Shown: positions 17,058 through 26,294, numbered from the stretch's first letter. The stretch is DNA of 64,000 nucleotides from Kineosporia mesophila (GCF_021129235.1 NZ_JAJOMA010000007.1:62001-126000); one strand, 5' to 3'. The notes: generated by a model not told the origin, from the letters alone. Translations and numbers: made by a program.

Positions 17058-17771
17058 TCAGCCGCGGGCCAGTCGGCTGCTGCCCAGAACACCCCTGGTG
17101 ATGGCCGTCGCCAGATCGATGACGTCGGCGGTCTGCGGTTCGCCGTCCAGCACGACCAGGTCGGGGACCGGCCCGGGAGTGAATTCTGGTTCGTCCGGGG
17201 CGGGTTGCTGCGGCGTGCGCGCCGCCGGTTCGCCGTCCTCGTCCAGGACGTCGGTGAGTTCCTGGGCCAGTAACCGTCCTGCGGACGCGGCCCGCAGGGC
17301 CACCCGCAGAACCGTCGAGGCAGGCACTCCGGCCTCGCGCAGGGTGCGCATCAGGTCGTACGCCTCGGGATCGACCAGCACCGATGCGCCGGTGGGAGCC
17401 GGGCCGTCGTCATCACCGTCGAGACGGCGTCTTCCTCGTTCGACCGCGGTCGGCCCGGCGGCCTGCCAGAGCGCCCCCGTGGGCCCCAGGTCTTCACCCC
17501 GGGCCGCGGCGTCGATGATCATCTTGAGAGGTAGCCCGGCGTCCCGTAGCTGCCGGATGTCATGCAGCCGGCGGAGGTGGGAGTCCTGGTAACGGGACGT
17601 CCGGCCCACCCGAGTCGGTGGGGCGAGCAGTCCCTTGGTCCGGTAGGCCCGCACATTGCGCGGTGTCATCCCGGCCGCCGTGGCCAACTCCTCGATCGTG
17701 AAAGTGTCCTGCGCCCCCATCGTCATCCCCGTGTCGGCGAGCAGAGCGCCGTCCGCCCGCGATGTAGTCAA
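17058..17771 (-). CDS. MerR-family transcription regulator
   Basis: This 237-residue protein has a MerR winged helix at about residues 23-95 (FTIEELATAAGMTPRNVRAY, TSRYQDSHLRRL, LRDAGLPLKMI). The long C-terminal part has no cysteines typical of metal sensors and instead an acidic, Pro-rich effector or dimerisation region ending DVIDLATAITRGVL. Inducer unknown. It is divergent from the MBL hydrolase gene across 164 bases and may control it or itself. Several in-frame starts exist; ATG giving MTMGAQDTF would remove 15 residues. Confidence 0.82.
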   Translation of the reverse strand: MTTSRADGALLADTGMTMGAQDTFTIEELATAAGMTPRNVRAYRTKGLLAPPTRVGRTSRYQDSHLRRLHDIRQLRDAGLPLKMIIDAAARGEDLGPTGALWQAAGPTAVERGRRRLDGDDDGPAPTGASVLVDPEAYDLMRTLREAGVPASTVLRVALRAASAGRLLAQELTDVLDEDGEPAARTPQQPAPDEPEFTPGPVPDLVVLDGEPQTADVIDLATAITRGVLGSSRLARG

Positions 17772-17935
17772 ACGCTCGTTGACACCCCGTCAAAGAGTTG
17801 ATCGCTATCAGTAACCACCGTACTGCCTTCAGCCAAATGGGCATTCACCCGAGCTGCACCGAATATCGGCGGCCTGTGCAATTACGCACCTAGTGCTTCT
17901 GCTGTGCATTGCGTGGCGCCCGTAGCATTTTCTTC

Positions 17936-18799
17936 GTGCCGAACACATCGCACGACTCCACCGGGCCACATCCATCGTCAGGGTCGCAACCGGCTCCCGG
18001 CAATGTGCCGTGGTTCGGTGGTGCAGTGGGAGAGGACGCCTTCTGCGTTCTCGCCGGTAATCCCGGGCCGATGACCCTGGACGGCACCAACACCTGGATC
18101 CTGTCCGCGCCCGGTTCCACCGAGGCGGTGGTGGTGGATCCGGGTCCGGACGATGATCGGCACCTTCAGGCAGTGCTGGACGCCGTGGCCGGTCGCGGGG
18201 CCCGGGTGGCGCAGACCCTGCTGACCCACGGCCATGCCGATCACGCCGAGGCCGGACGGCACTTCGCGGAACTCACCGGGGCTCCGGTGCGCGCGCTCGA
18301 TCCGGCCCACCGTTACGGCGGCGAGGGACTGACCGGTGGCGACGTGGTCGAGGCCGGGGGAGTTCGGCTGGAGGTCGTGGCCACGCCGGGCCATACCGCC
18401 GACTCGCTGTCGTTCCTGCTGCCGGGGTCCCGGGCGTTGCTCACCGGCGACACGGTGCTGGGGCGGGGCACCACAGTGGTGGCGCACCCGGACGGGCGGC
18501 TGGACGCCTACCTGGACTCACTGGAGCGGCTGGGGGAACTCTCCGGTTCTGCGCACCTGCGGTACCTGCTGCCCGGCCACGGCCCGGTGCTGGAACAGCC
18601 CGGGCTGGTCGTCGACGGATACCTGGCGCACCGCCGGCAGCGTCTGGACCAGGTGCGGGCGGCGGTCGGGGCCGGGGCCCGCACACCGCGCGAGGTGGTG
18701 GAGGTCGTCTACGCCGACGTCGATCGCTCGGTCTGGCCGGCGGCCGAGCTCAGCGTCCGCGCACAGCTCACCTATCTGGGGGTCACCACTCCTGATTGA
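17936..18799 (+). CDS. MBL-fold metallohydrolase
   Basis: This 287-residue protein is best started at GTG 17936. TAGCAT at 17923-17928 lies 7 bases before it, the spacing of a leaderless promoter. Metal ligands are present in order: THGHADH near residue 100, TPGHT near 153, GDTVLG near 177, and PGHGPV near 222. The C-terminal part (about 230-287) is a helical domain ending in AELSVRAQLTYL. It resembles Rv3677c and LACTB2-like hydrolases; the substrate is unknown (nuclease or thioesterase possible). Convergent with crp. Confidence 0.87.
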   Translation: MPNTSHDSTGPHPSSGSQPAPGNVPWFGGAVGEDAFCVLAGNPGPMTLDGTNTWILSAPGSTEAVVVDPGPDDDRHLQAVLDAVAGRGARVAQTLLTHGHADHAEAGRHFAELTGAPVRALDPAHRYGGEGLTGGDVVEAGGVRLEVVATPGHTADSLSFLLPGSRALLTGDTVLGRGTTVVAHPDGRLDAYLDSLERLGELSGSAHLRYLLPGHGPVLEQPGLVVDGYLAHRRQRLDQVRAAVGAGARTPREVVEVVYADVDRSVWPAAELSVRAQLTYLGVTTPD

Positions 18800-18804
18800 G
18801 GACG

Positions 18805-18835
18805 CCGTCCGGCCACCGGGGAGGGGGCCGGACGG
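18805..18835. terminator. Convergent terminator between MBL gene and crp
   Basis: Arms CCGTCCGGCC and GGCCGGACGG (10 bp) enclose an 11-base loop between the two stop codons. Confidence 0.75.
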
Positions 18836-18851
18836 AATGGGTCGCGGATGT

Positions 18852-19529
18852 TCAGCGCGCGCGGCGCCGCATCCGTTCCACGTCCATGAGCACCACGGCC
18901 CGGGCCTCGAGCCGCAGCCAGCCGCGGGAGGCGAAGTCGGCGAGGGCCTTGTTCACGGTCTCGCGGGAGGCGCCGACCAGCTGGGCCAGCTCTTCCTGGG
19001 TGAGGTCGTGAGCCACTCGCAGGCCGTCGTCGGTGGGCCGCCCGAACCGCTCGGACAGATCCAGCAGCGCCTTGGCCACCCGACCGGGAACGTCGGAGAA
19101 GACCAGGTCGGCGAGGTTCTCGTTGGTCCGGCGCAGGCGCCGGGCCAGAGCCCGCAGCAACTGCCGGGCCACGTCGGGCCGACCGGTCAGCCAGGTCACC
19201 AGGTCATCGTTGCCGAGCCCGATCAGCGACGTGTCCGCCACCGCGGTGGCGGTCGCGTTCCGCGGGCCGGGATCGAAGAGGGAGAGCTCACCGAACATCT
19301 CGCCCGGGCCCAGGACCGCCAGCAGGTTCTCCCGGCCGTCGCCGGAGGCGCGCCCCAGCTTCACCTTGCCCTCGACGATCACGTACAGCCGGTCGCCCGG
19401 GTCTCCCTCGTGGAAGAGCACCTGGCCTCGGGCGACGTCGGTGGGCGCCATCGTGGCCCGCAATGCCGCGGCAGCTTCATCGTCCAGCGCTGCGAACAGT
19501 GGCGCCTGACGAACGACGTCGTCGTCCAC
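18852..19529 (-). CDS. crp: Crp/Fnr-family transcription regulator
   Basis: This 225-residue protein starts at GTG 19529. The cyclic-nucleotide domain spans about residues 8-125, with the phosphate-binding cassette MFGELSLFDPGPRNATA near residue 77: the Glu and Arg that contact cAMP in Crp are both present. A long dimer helix follows, then the winged helix with ELAQLVGASRETVNKALADF near residue 180 as recognition element. It matches M. tuberculosis Crp (Rv3676) and actinomycete orthologues in size, motifs and neighbourhood. A perfect TGTGA-N6-TCACA site is found at 40450-40465, a candidate target. Confidence 0.93.
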   Translation of the reverse strand: MDDDVVRQAPLFAALDDEAAAALRATMAPTDVARGQVLFHEGDPGDRLYVIVEGKVKLGRASGDGRENLLAVLGPGEMFGELSLFDPGPRNATATAVADTSLIGLGNDDLVTWLTGRPDVARQLLRALARRLRRTNENLADLVFSDVPGRVAKALLDLSERFGRPTDDGLRVAHDLTQEELAQLVGASRETVNKALADFASRGWLRLEARAVVLMDVERMRRRAR

Positions 19530-19801
19530 CTGTTCCTCCTCACACGCCGCCCGATTCCGACGGCCTCATCAATGAGGCATCATGCCCCACCCGCACGCAG
19601 TTTGCCGCACCCCTGGGTCCCGGTGACACCTGGGGCCGAAGAACGGTCACCCACAGTGCGCCGATGATGCACGTCGTGGCCATGGGGCCACGGGTGGGGA
19701 CAGGCTCGTGCCTGTCCCGGATGCTTGCACTCCATCATGGCGGAAAGGGCTTTGAGCTGTGGAATCGGGGCTACCCCGAAAGTGGTCCGGGACCGGACCG
19801 C

Positions 19802-20200
19802 TCAGGCGACGGCCCCGATCCGACAGGCCAGGATGCCCGCGGCCTCCCCGGTGACGGCCTCGAGCGTCTTCTCGTAGCGGGCCAGGTCGTCCAGCGCCCC
19901 GCGCAGGCGGATCAGCATGCCTCCCTCGCCGGCGTGGACGTCGGTGGGCGCGATCCCGATGAGCCGGCGCAGACCGGCGGGTGGATGGCAGGCCGTCCCG
20001 TGAAGACCGGGTGGGGGCCGCAGCTCGTCGAGATCGGTGACGGAGGCGACGGCCAGGTCGATCCGGGCGAGGATCAGCCGCCGCCAGTGGTCGACGTCCC
20101 GCTGCGCTGCCACCAGAGCCCGGTGGTAGTCGGTGAGCTGGTCGACCGGCATGGCCGAGAACGACAGGGCGGTGAGTGGATCGGTCAGGCCCAGGGCCAC
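19802..20200 (-). CDS. RsiG/AmfC-like helical protein, divergent (tentative)
   Basis: This 132-residue protein is mostly helical. The segment LTDYHRALVAAQRDVDHWRR and the following LILARIDL (about residues 22-49) resemble the first helix of the coiled coil of RsiG (AmfC), the anti-sigma factor that binds WhiG with c-di-GMP. The known motif is E-x3-S-x2-R-x3-Q-x3-D; here the aligned residues are Q, D, R, L and D, so three of five differ. A second helix pair (MLIRLRGALDDLARYEKTLE) fits the antiparallel partner. Assignment is from memory and tentative; it may simply be an uncharacterised actinobacterial helical protein. Confidence 0.5.
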   Translation of the reverse strand: MALGLTDPLTALSFSAMPVDQLTDYHRALVAAQRDVDHWRRLILARIDLAVASVTDLDELRPPPGLHGTACHPPAGLRRLIGIAPTDVHAGEGGMLIRLRGALDDLARYEKTLEAVTGEAAGILACRIGAVA

Positions 20201-20526
20201 CTCTTCTCCTCTCCCCGGGCGGCTGCAGAACGCAGAGGCGCGGCGTACGGCTCGAACCGGACCCGGATCTTGGGCCGGCGTTACGCATGAGTGTTCGTCG
20301 GTGGCGTCTGGGCGCTTGAGCGGGCCACCGGCCGCTCACACTCCCGGGGGACCACGGTCGGGCCAGGCGTTCGGCGGATCGGGTTATGCGGGGCGACCTG
20401 CGACGATGTCTTGAGCGACCAAGTGGGTGGCGTGACCCGACCGGCGAGTAGCGTTCACGGGCCGCGCCGCTTCCACCGGGTCGCGCGGAGATCCGGATTG
20501 TCGGTGGTGACGCGTACGCTGAGCCC
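20201..20526. other. Intergenic region before nth
   Basis: 326 bases between divergent genes (RsiG-like and nth). It must carry both promoters. I see no RNA gene, repeat or conserved operator. Confidence 0.4.
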
Positions 20527-21276
20527 GTGACGGTAGGCAATGGGCGGCGAAACGGGCAGAAGGCCGAGGTCGAGAGCCCGGTCGCGCTGACGCGGCGGGC
20601 ACGCAAGATCCACCGTCTGCTGGCCGAGCGATATCCCGACGCGCACTGCGAGCTCGACTTCACCAGTCCGCTGGAGCTGCTGGTCGCGACCGTCCTGTCG
20701 GCGCAGACCACCGACAAGCGGGTCAACCTCACCACCCCGGAACTGTTCGCCAAGTACCCTTCCGCGGCCGCCTACGCCGGTGCCGACCGGGCCGAGATGG
20801 AAGAGATCCTCCGGCCCCTCGGCTTCTTCCGCGCCAAGACCGACTCGCTGCTGAAGCTCGGCGCGCGCCTGGTCGAAGAGCACGACGGTGAGGTGCCGAA
20901 GAAGCTCGAGCAGCTGGTCAAGCTGCCCGGCGTCGGCCGCAAAACCGCGAACGTCGTGCTCGGCAACGCCTTCGGGGTGCCCGGCATCACCGTCGACACC
21001 CACTTCGGCCGGCTGGCGCGCCGCTTCGGCTGGACCGCCTCGGAAGACCCGGTCAAGGTCGAGACCGAGATCGCGGCGCTCTTCCCGAAGAAAGACTGGA
21101 CGATGCTGTCCCACCGGCTGATCTTCCACGGCCGCCGCACCTGCCACGCGGCCAAGGCCGCCTGCGGCGCCTGCCCGGTCTCCGCGCTCTGCCCCTCGTT
21201 CGGCATCGGCGAGACCGACCCGGTCAAGGCCGCCAAACTGCTGCGCGACTCGGCCTTCACCGCGGTTTCCGCGTGA
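20527..21276 (+). CDS. nth: Endonuclease III (DNA glycosylase/AP lyase)
   Basis: This 249-residue enzyme has the full signature: [15 protein letters not shown] near residue 55, the helix-hairpin-helix [14 protein letters not shown] near 135 with the catalytic Lys, [13 protein letters not shown] near 158 with the catalytic Asp, and the [4Fe-4S] ligands in [17 protein letters not shown] (C-x6-C-x2-C-x5-C) near 205. It removes oxidised pyrimidines and cleaves the AP site. A basic leader of about 20 residues precedes the core. The stop overlaps the NUDIX start, so nth-nudix-marP is a coupled operon, as in M. tuberculosis (Rv3674c-Rv3671c, with a thioredoxin gene missing here). Confidence 0.95.
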   Translation: MTVGNGRRNGQKAEVESPVALTRRARKIHRLLAERYPDAHCELDFTSPLELLVATVLSAQTTDKRVNLTTPELFAKYPSAAAYAGADRAEMEEILRPLGFFRAKTDSLLKLGARLVEEHDGEVPKKLEQLVKLPGVGRKTANVVLGNAFGVPGITVDTHFGRLARRFGWTASEDPVKVETEIAALFPKKDWTMLSHRLIFHGRRTCHAAKAACGACPVSALCPSFGIGETDPVKAAKLLRDSAFTAVSA

Positions 21277-22010
21277 CCTCCTCGCCACCGGCGTGGCTCG
21301 ACCGGCTCACCCAAGCCGTTGCCGACCCCCGGCACCGCCCGGCCCTGCGCACCCTGACCGCGCCCGGCCCCGACGCCCGGCACTCGGCGGTGCTCGTGCT
21401 CTTCGGCCCCGGCGAGAACGGGCCCGACGTGCTGCTCACCCAGCGCGCGGCCACGCTGCGCTCGCACGCCGGCCAGGTCGCCTTCCCGGGTGGGCGCGTC
21501 GACCCGGGCGACGCCGGCCCGGCCGGGGCCGCCCTGCGCGAGGCCCAGGAAGAGGCCGGGGTCGAGCCGGGCGATGTGCTCGTGCGGGCCGAGTGCGCCG
21601 AGCTCTTCCTCAACGTCACCAACTTCCGGGTCACGCCGGTCATCGGCTGGTGGCAACGCCCGACCGCCCCCGTGCCGGGTGACCCCGGCGAGGTGGAACG
21701 GGTCGTCCGGGTGCCGCTGGCCGAGCTCACCGACCCGGCCAACCGGTTCGTGACGCACTTCCGCGACCGCCGGGCCGGCCCTGGGTTCGAGGCCTCCGGG
21801 CTCTTCGTCTGGGGCTTCACCGCCGCGGTGCTGAGCTGGATGCTGGGCCTCGCCGGGCTCGAGGAACCGTGGGACCGCACCCGGATAATTCCGGTTCCCG
21901 AGCAACAGGTTCGCCTCTCGGCGCGTCAGGAACTCCGCAGGGATCTCATCGAACAACAGGGCCTGAGCGTGCACGGCACGTCCGGGCCGGACGAGGTGGA
22001 AGTTCCATGA
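21273..22010 (+). CDS. NUDIX hydrolase, coenzyme A pyrophosphatase type
   Basis: This 245-residue protein starts at GTG 21273, overlapping the nth stop. The NUDIX box is complete: [20 protein letters not shown] followed by EEAGV (about residues 73-97). The preceding [20 protein letters not shown] fits the UPF0035 signature of CoA pyrophosphatases such as YeaB/NudL. It would hydrolyse CoA or related dinucleotides. Its TGA overlaps the marP ATG (ATGA). Corresponds to Rv3672c. Confidence 0.9.
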   Translation: MTSSPPAWLDRLTQAVADPRHRPALRTLTAPGPDARHSAVLVLFGPGENGPDVLLTQRAATLRSHAGQVAFPGGRVDPGDAGPAGAALREAQEEAGVEPGDVLVRAECAELFLNVTNFRVTPVIGWWQRPTAPVPGDPGEVERVVRVPLAELTDPANRFVTHFRDRRAGPGFEASGLFVWGFTAAVLSWMLGLAGLEEPWDRTRIIPVPEQQVRLSARQELRRDLIEQQGLSVHGTSGPDEVEVP

Positions 22011-23191
22011 TCGACATCATCCTGGTGCTGATCATGCTCGGCTATGCCATCTCCGGCTTCCGCCAGGGACTGGTCGTGGGCGTGCTGTCGCTCGGCGGTT
22101 TCGTCGGCGGGGCGGTACTGGCCATGTTCGTGGTGCCGCAGCTGGTCTCCGGCCTCGACCCGGGCACGCAGCGCTCGATCATCACGCTGCTCGCGGTCAT
22201 CTTCACCGCCTGGGCGGGCCAGTTCCTCGGCGCCCTGCTCGGTGGCCGCATCCGTCAGGCGGTGCCCGAGGGCGGTGGGGTCGCGCTCGCCGACCACATC
22301 ATCGGCGCGGCCGCCGGGGTGCTGGCCGTGGCGCTGGTGCTGTGGTTCGTGGCCGGGGCCGTGCGCGGAGGGCCGTCCGAGCAGTTGTCCCGCACGGTCG
22401 CCGGGTCCAAGGTGATCCGGTACATCGACGACCTGGTGCCGACCCAGCTCATCGGGGTGGCCGACCGCTTCCGCGACGCCGTCGGCTCCAGCAGCTTCCC
22501 GCGGGTGTTCGCGGGCGTGGAGCCAGAAGATATCACCCCGGTCAAGGCTCCCGACGAGGCGCTGGTGAACAGTGAGGCCGTGACCAAAGCCCGCCGGGCG
22601 GTCGTGAAGATCACCGGTGAGGCGAACAGCTGCGGCCGGGGTCAGGAGGGCAGCGGTGTCGTGATCGCCCCGCAGCGGGTAGTCACCAACGCGCACGTGG
22701 TGGCCGGTGTCGCCGAGCCGCGGGTGCAGGTCGGGGGCAAGGGCACGGTCTACGCCGCGCGCGTGGTGTCGTTCGACCCGACCCGCGACCTGGCCGTGCT
22801 GGCGGTGCCGAGGCTGCGGGTCGCGCCGTTGCAGATGACCGGCGACCTGGAGCGGGGTGACGACGCGGTGGTGGTCGGCTTCCCGAACGACGGGCCGTTC
22901 AAGGTGTCCCCGGCGCGGATCCGCTCGATCGTCCGGGCCAGCGGTGAAGACATCTACGGCAACGAGGGCGCGGTGCGCGAGGTCTACTCGCTCTACGTCA
23001 ATGTGCGTCCCGGCAACTCCGGCGGCCCGGTGCTCGACCCGTCCGGCAACGTGGTCGGCGTGGTCTTCGCCAAGTCACTCGACGATGCCGACACCGGCTA
23101 CGCCCTGACGATGGACGAGGCCCGCGACGCGATCAAGACCGGCGCGGCGCAGACGAAGCGGGTCAGTACCGGCAACTGCGCCAGCGGCTGA
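22007..23191 (+). CDS. marP: MarP-type membrane serine protease
   Basis: This 394-residue protein starts at ATG 22007, coupled to the NUDIX gene. Four membrane helices form a CvpA-like domain (about residues 1-160; VLIMLGYAISGFRQGLVVGV at the start). A chymotrypsin-like protease domain follows on the outer side: His in VTNAHVV (about 230), Asp in DPTRDLAVL (about 260), Ser in RPGNSGGPV (about 338). Two cysteines (CGRG near 205 and the terminal NCASG) match the pair that forms a disulfide in M. tuberculosis MarP (Rv3671c), which protects against acid and oxidative stress by processing envelope proteins. Confidence 0.92.
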   Translation: MIDIILVLIMLGYAISGFRQGLVVGVLSLGGFVGGAVLAMFVVPQLVSGLDPGTQRSIITLLAVIFTAWAGQFLGALLGGRIRQAVPEGGGVALADHIIGAAAGVLAVALVLWFVAGAVRGGPSEQLSRTVAGSKVIRYIDDLVPTQLIGVADRFRDAVGSSSFPRVFAGVEPEDITPVKAPDEALVNSEAVTKARRAVVKITGEANSCGRGQEGSGVVIAPQRVVTNAHVVAGVAEPRVQVGGKGTVYAARVVSFDPTRDLAVLAVPRLRVAPLQMTGDLERGDDAVVVGFPNDGPFKVSPARIRSIVRASGEDIYGNEGAVREVYSLYVNVRPGNSGGPVLDPSGNVVGVVFAKSLDDADTGYALTMDEARDAIKTGAAQTKRVSTGNCASG

Positions 23192-23195
23192 GCCA

Positions 23196-23212
23196 CTCCG
23201 CCGGTGGCGGAG
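23196..23212. terminator. Short hairpin between marP and the epoxide hydrolase-like gene
   Basis: Arms CTCCGCC and GGCGGAG with a GGT loop lie in the 28-base gap between convergent stop codons. It is small, so its strength is uncertain. Confidence 0.5.
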
Positions 23213-23219
23213 GAGCCCC

Positions 23220-24233
23220 TCACAGGCTCTTCAGCCAGTCCAGCAATGCCTGGGTGACTCGCTCGGGTGCCTCTTCGGGCAGGAAGTGACCGGCGCCGGG
23301 CACCAGTTCGAAGTTCAGGGGCCCGGTCACCTGACGGTGTGAGGCGAGCACACTGGGCAGCAGCACGAACGAGTCTTCCTCACCGTGCATGCTGAGTGTC
23401 GGCACCATGATCGGCTCGTTCACCGAGGTGGAGAATCGGCGCCCGTCGCGGCGCGGCACCGACCGGAAGGCCCAGCGGAAGTACTCCATCGCGCTGTGGG
23501 CTACGAACGGCACCCGGATGGCCCTGCGGTAGACGTCCAGACTCTCCTCGTCGGGGAACCCGCCCGGTCCGGACCAGTCGCGCAGCACGTCGCCGACCAG
23601 GTCTTCGCGGGCCAGCCGGCGCTCGGGGCGCATCGGCATCTGGAACTCCAGTACCCGTCGCCAGGCCCGGCGCTGCCGGGGGTTGCGGGTCAGCGCGCGG
23701 CGCATCACCAGCGGATGACCCATCGACAGGGCGGCCACGGCGCGGGTCTGCTGCGGGGCCAGGCCGGGCATCGACCAGGCCAGCCAGCCGCCCCAGTCCT
23801 GCCCCACGATCACGGCCTCGACCTCGCCCAGCGCCTTGATCACCCCGGCCACATCGGTCGCCGAGGTCATCGTGTCGTAGCCGCGCGGAGGTTTGTCCGA
23901 GGCGCCGTAACCCCGCAGGTCCATGGCCACGGCGCGGTACCCGGCCTCGGCCAGGGCTGTCAGTTGGTGCCGCCAGCTCCACCAGAACTGCGGGAAGCCG
24001 TGCAGCAGCAGAACGAGCGGACCCTCACCGGCCTCGGCTACGTGGAAGCGGGCGCCGTTCGCGGCGATGAACCGGTGGGTCCAGGGACCGCGAATCAGTG
24101 TGTCCGCGGAATCGACATAGAGCGCGCCCGCCGGTTCCAGGGCGGGACGCGTGACAGCGGACTGTTCGGGGGAGGGCTCGGAGTCGTCGGCCCGGCGAAG
24201 CCTCACCGGGCAAATGGTGTCACGACCGGACAC
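23220..24233 (-). CDS. Alpha/beta hydrolase, epoxide hydrolase type (EphE-like)
   Basis: This 337-residue protein has a Pro/Ala-rich leader of about 45 residues, then the hydrolase fold: oxyanion-hole LLLHGFPQFWWSWRHQL near residue 77, nucleophile Asp in VIVGQDWGGW near 143, MHGEEDSFV near 287 for the acid, and His in GAGHFLPEE near 312. HGFP plus GQDWGG is the epoxide hydrolase pattern. The start overlaps the stop of the holin-like gene by 14 bases. The pair matches Rv3669-Rv3670 (ephE). Substrate unknown. Confidence 0.88.
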   Translation of the reverse strand: MSGRDTICPVRLRRADDSEPSPEQSAVTRPALEPAGALYVDSADTLIRGPWTHRFIAANGARFHVAEAGEGPLVLLLHGFPQFWWSWRHQLTALAEAGYRAVAMDLRGYGASDKPPRGYDTMTSATDVAGVIKALGEVEAVIVGQDWGGWLAWSMPGLAPQQTRAVAALSMGHPLVMRRALTRNPRQRRAWRRVLEFQMPMRPERRLAREDLVGDVLRDWSGPGGFPDEESLDVYRRAIRVPFVAHSAMEYFRWAFRSVPRRDGRRFSTSVNEPIMVPTLSMHGEEDSFVLLPSVLASHRQVTGPLNFELVPGAGHFLPEEAPERVTQALLDWLKSL

Positions 24234-24606
24234 TGCCCTTCACCGCGGCAATGGTCTTCTTGGTCGAGGCGATCGTGCGCTGCGGCGGCTTGATCTTCTT
24301 GACCTGGAGGAATCCCAGGAAACCGAGCAGCCCGGCGAGCAGCAGCAGCGCCACGGTGACGATCAGGAAAGCCAGCCAGGCTGACAGCCCCGCGGCGACC
24401 AGGGCGAAGCCGATCGTGACGATCAGCGTGATCGAAGCCAGGAAGGCCAGGTACCCGGCCGCCCCGAACAGGCCGCCGCCCACGGCACCCCGCTTCACGT
24501 CGGCCATGATCTCGGCCTTGGCCAACGCGACCTCGTAACGGACGAGTGCGGAAAGGTCCTCACTCGCCTGAGATACGAGCTGACCTATCGTCCGTTCCTC
24601 GGCCAT
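24220..24606 (-). CDS. Actinobacterial holin-like membrane protein (phage holin superfamily, DUF1469 type)
   Basis: Started at ATG 24606, which has AGGAG 7 bases upstream, it has 128 residues. The soluble N-terminus (ERTIGQLVSQASEDLSALVR then YEVALAKAEI) is the family signature. Two long membrane hairpins follow (about residues 45-70 and 78-103) and a basic Lys-rich tail. Although the family is named after holins, chromosomal members are envelope proteins of unknown role. Coupled to the epoxide hydrolase-like gene. ATG 24624 is an alternative start. Confidence 0.85.
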   Translation of the reverse strand: MAEERTIGQLVSQASEDLSALVRYEVALAKAEIMADVKRGAVGGGLFGAAGYLAFLASITLIVTIGFALVAAGLSAWLAFLIVTVALLLLAGLLGFLGFLQVKKIKPPQRTIASTKKTIAAVKGSVRS

Positions 24607-25280
24607 CAGCAACTCCTGCTTCATGTTCGTCACGGCCGGCCGCCGCAACCTGATGAGCCTATTGGACCCGTACGGGTTTGCGCCGGTCAGGACCGCACCC
24701 GAGACGCCCATCGTTAGACCGGACGGCCGCGTGAGCCCGCACGTCGTCCTCAATTATCGGTGACCCGGGCCACCTCGGCGCCAGGGCGCGGGGCGACAGC
24801 ACCTTCTCACCCGGGAAGAAATCGGTGACGACGTCGCCGTGCTCCAGCTCCCAGGTGCCCGGCGCAGTACCGGAGTCTGTCCCGTCTGCTGCGCGGGCTC
24901 ACCCGCCGGCCGGAGATCGAACCGCAGGGCCAGGTCGGCTACGTCAATCCGATCAGTGGGGCCACCGCCGCCGTCCAGGCGATCAACGGGCACCGGGACC
25001 GGGCGTCCACGCAGTGTTCGGGGAGTCGTTCTAGCAGTTGCGGGTGGACGTCGCGGGCCGAGAGATCGGTCTCGGCGGCTCAAGATCCGGAGGATCTCGT
25101 GAAGCGTTTCCGCTCAACCCGTGTCGTCCAGAGGGTGGCGAGGGGGTGGTGGCGACACCCGCGCCGGATCGGTCGGGGAACAACCAGCCCGGTAGATCGG
25201 CGGACGCGGGTGTCGGATTGCTTATGGACGCGGGTGTCCTGCGTATTCACGGCATCCGCGTCCGCTGGTTGGCTCGGAGG
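24607..25280. other. Gene-poor region with possible coding debris
   Basis: About 670 bases with no convincing gene. Fragments read like protein but cannot be joined: on the minus strand about 24770-24870 gives APGTWELEHGDVVTDFFPGE and, in another frame about 24880-24990, VADLALRFDLRPAGEPAQQ; on the plus strand about 24890-25000 gives GYVNPISGATAAVQAIN. This may be a frameshifted gene relic. The part next to 24606 should contain the holin-like gene promoter. Confidence 0.35.
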
Positions 25281-26294
25281 GTGACGAGCGCAGAACTGAA
25301 GATCCTGGCCGAGCATGCTGCCGAGACCGAGGAGAAGGGGCGCCCGGCGGCGGAGAGTGTCGAGGCCGTGCGTGCCGATTTCACGCTCAGCCGGGGCGCC
25401 GGGGCTGTGACCACGGTGCGGCGGCTCGCCGAGCTGGCGTCGGCCTGCCCGTCGACCAGCTGGAACGTGGGCACGAACGCGGTGACGAAAACCCTGGCGA
25501 AGAAAGCTTTCGGCGACGCGCTGCCCGCCGGCTTCGATCAGGTGCAGGCCTGTGGCACGGGGGTTCCCTCCGGGCGGGCGGAACGCGGTGCCGATGGTGT
25601 GCGGGTGACGGGTTCCTGGAAGAGCGTGTCCGGTTGTGAGGACGCGACCTGGGCCGGAGTCGGGGTGCTCGACGGGGACGTCTTCTCGATAGCCCTGGTT
25701 TCCACTGCCGAGCTGGAGGTGCGGCACAGCTGGGACATGGCGGGGATGCGCGGTACCGGGAGTCACACGCTGGTCGCTGACGGTGTGCTGGTGCCCGAGG
25801 AGCTCATTGCCCCGATGCCGCTGCCCGGGTTGCTCTCGGACCGGTTGTACTTCGGTCTCACCGCGCTGGCTCCGGTGGTCGGGGCCACGCGGGGTGCGCT
25901 GGGCGTGATCGAGGACATGTTCGCGTCGGACCGTAAGCCCTACATGACCGCGTACACGCGGATGGGGGAGTCGTCCGGGGCCCGGTACTGGCTGGCCGAG
26001 GCGACCCGGCTGGCGAACCGGGCCGAGCAGGCCCTGCTGGTCGTGGCCACGCTGGTCGATTCCGAGGAGATACCCCAGATCGATGGTCCGCGACTGGTGC
26101 GGGAACTGGCCGAGGCGTCCAGGGACTGCCGCGCGGCGGTCGAGCTGATGCTGGACCTGGGGGCCACCCAGGGGCTCGCGAACTCCAGCACACTGCAGAG
26201 GTTCTGGCGTGACATCGCGGTGGCGGGGCGGCATCCGATCCTGAACGCCTACCTGGCGGCCGAACGGTTCGGGGAAGCACTGGATCCCGCCTGA
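25281..26294 (+). CDS. Acyl-CoA dehydrogenase-fold flavoprotein, possible flavin monooxygenase
   Basis: From GTG 25281 it has 337 residues; ATG 25224 in frame would add 19, and neither has a well-spaced ribosome site. It follows the acyl-CoA dehydrogenase fold of HsaA/DszC-type monooxygenases: N-terminal helix AELKILAEHAAETEEKG, CPSTSWNVGTNAV near residue 56, the beta domain VTGSWKSVSGCEDATW near 110 with SWDMAGMRGTGSHTLV near 150, and a helical C-terminal domain ending FWRDIAVAGRHPILNA near 315, where the His-rich end is typical of type-2 C-terminal domains. It is somewhat shorter than the usual 380-400 residues, missing part of the N-terminal helical domain. Substrate unknown. Confidence 0.75.
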   Translation: MTSAELKILAEHAAETEEKGRPAAESVEAVRADFTLSRGAGAVTTVRRLAELASACPSTSWNVGTNAVTKTLAKKAFGDALPAGFDQVQACGTGVPSGRAERGADGVRVTGSWKSVSGCEDATWAGVGVLDGDVFSIALVSTAELEVRHSWDMAGMRGTGSHTLVADGVLVPEELIAPMPLPGLLSDRLYFGLTALAPVVGATRGALGVIEDMFASDRKPYMTAYTRMGESSGARYWLAEATRLANRAEQALLVVATLVDSEEIPQIDGPRLVRELAEASRDCRAAVELMLDLGATQGLANSSTLQRFWRDIAVAGRHPILNAYLAAERFGEALDPA

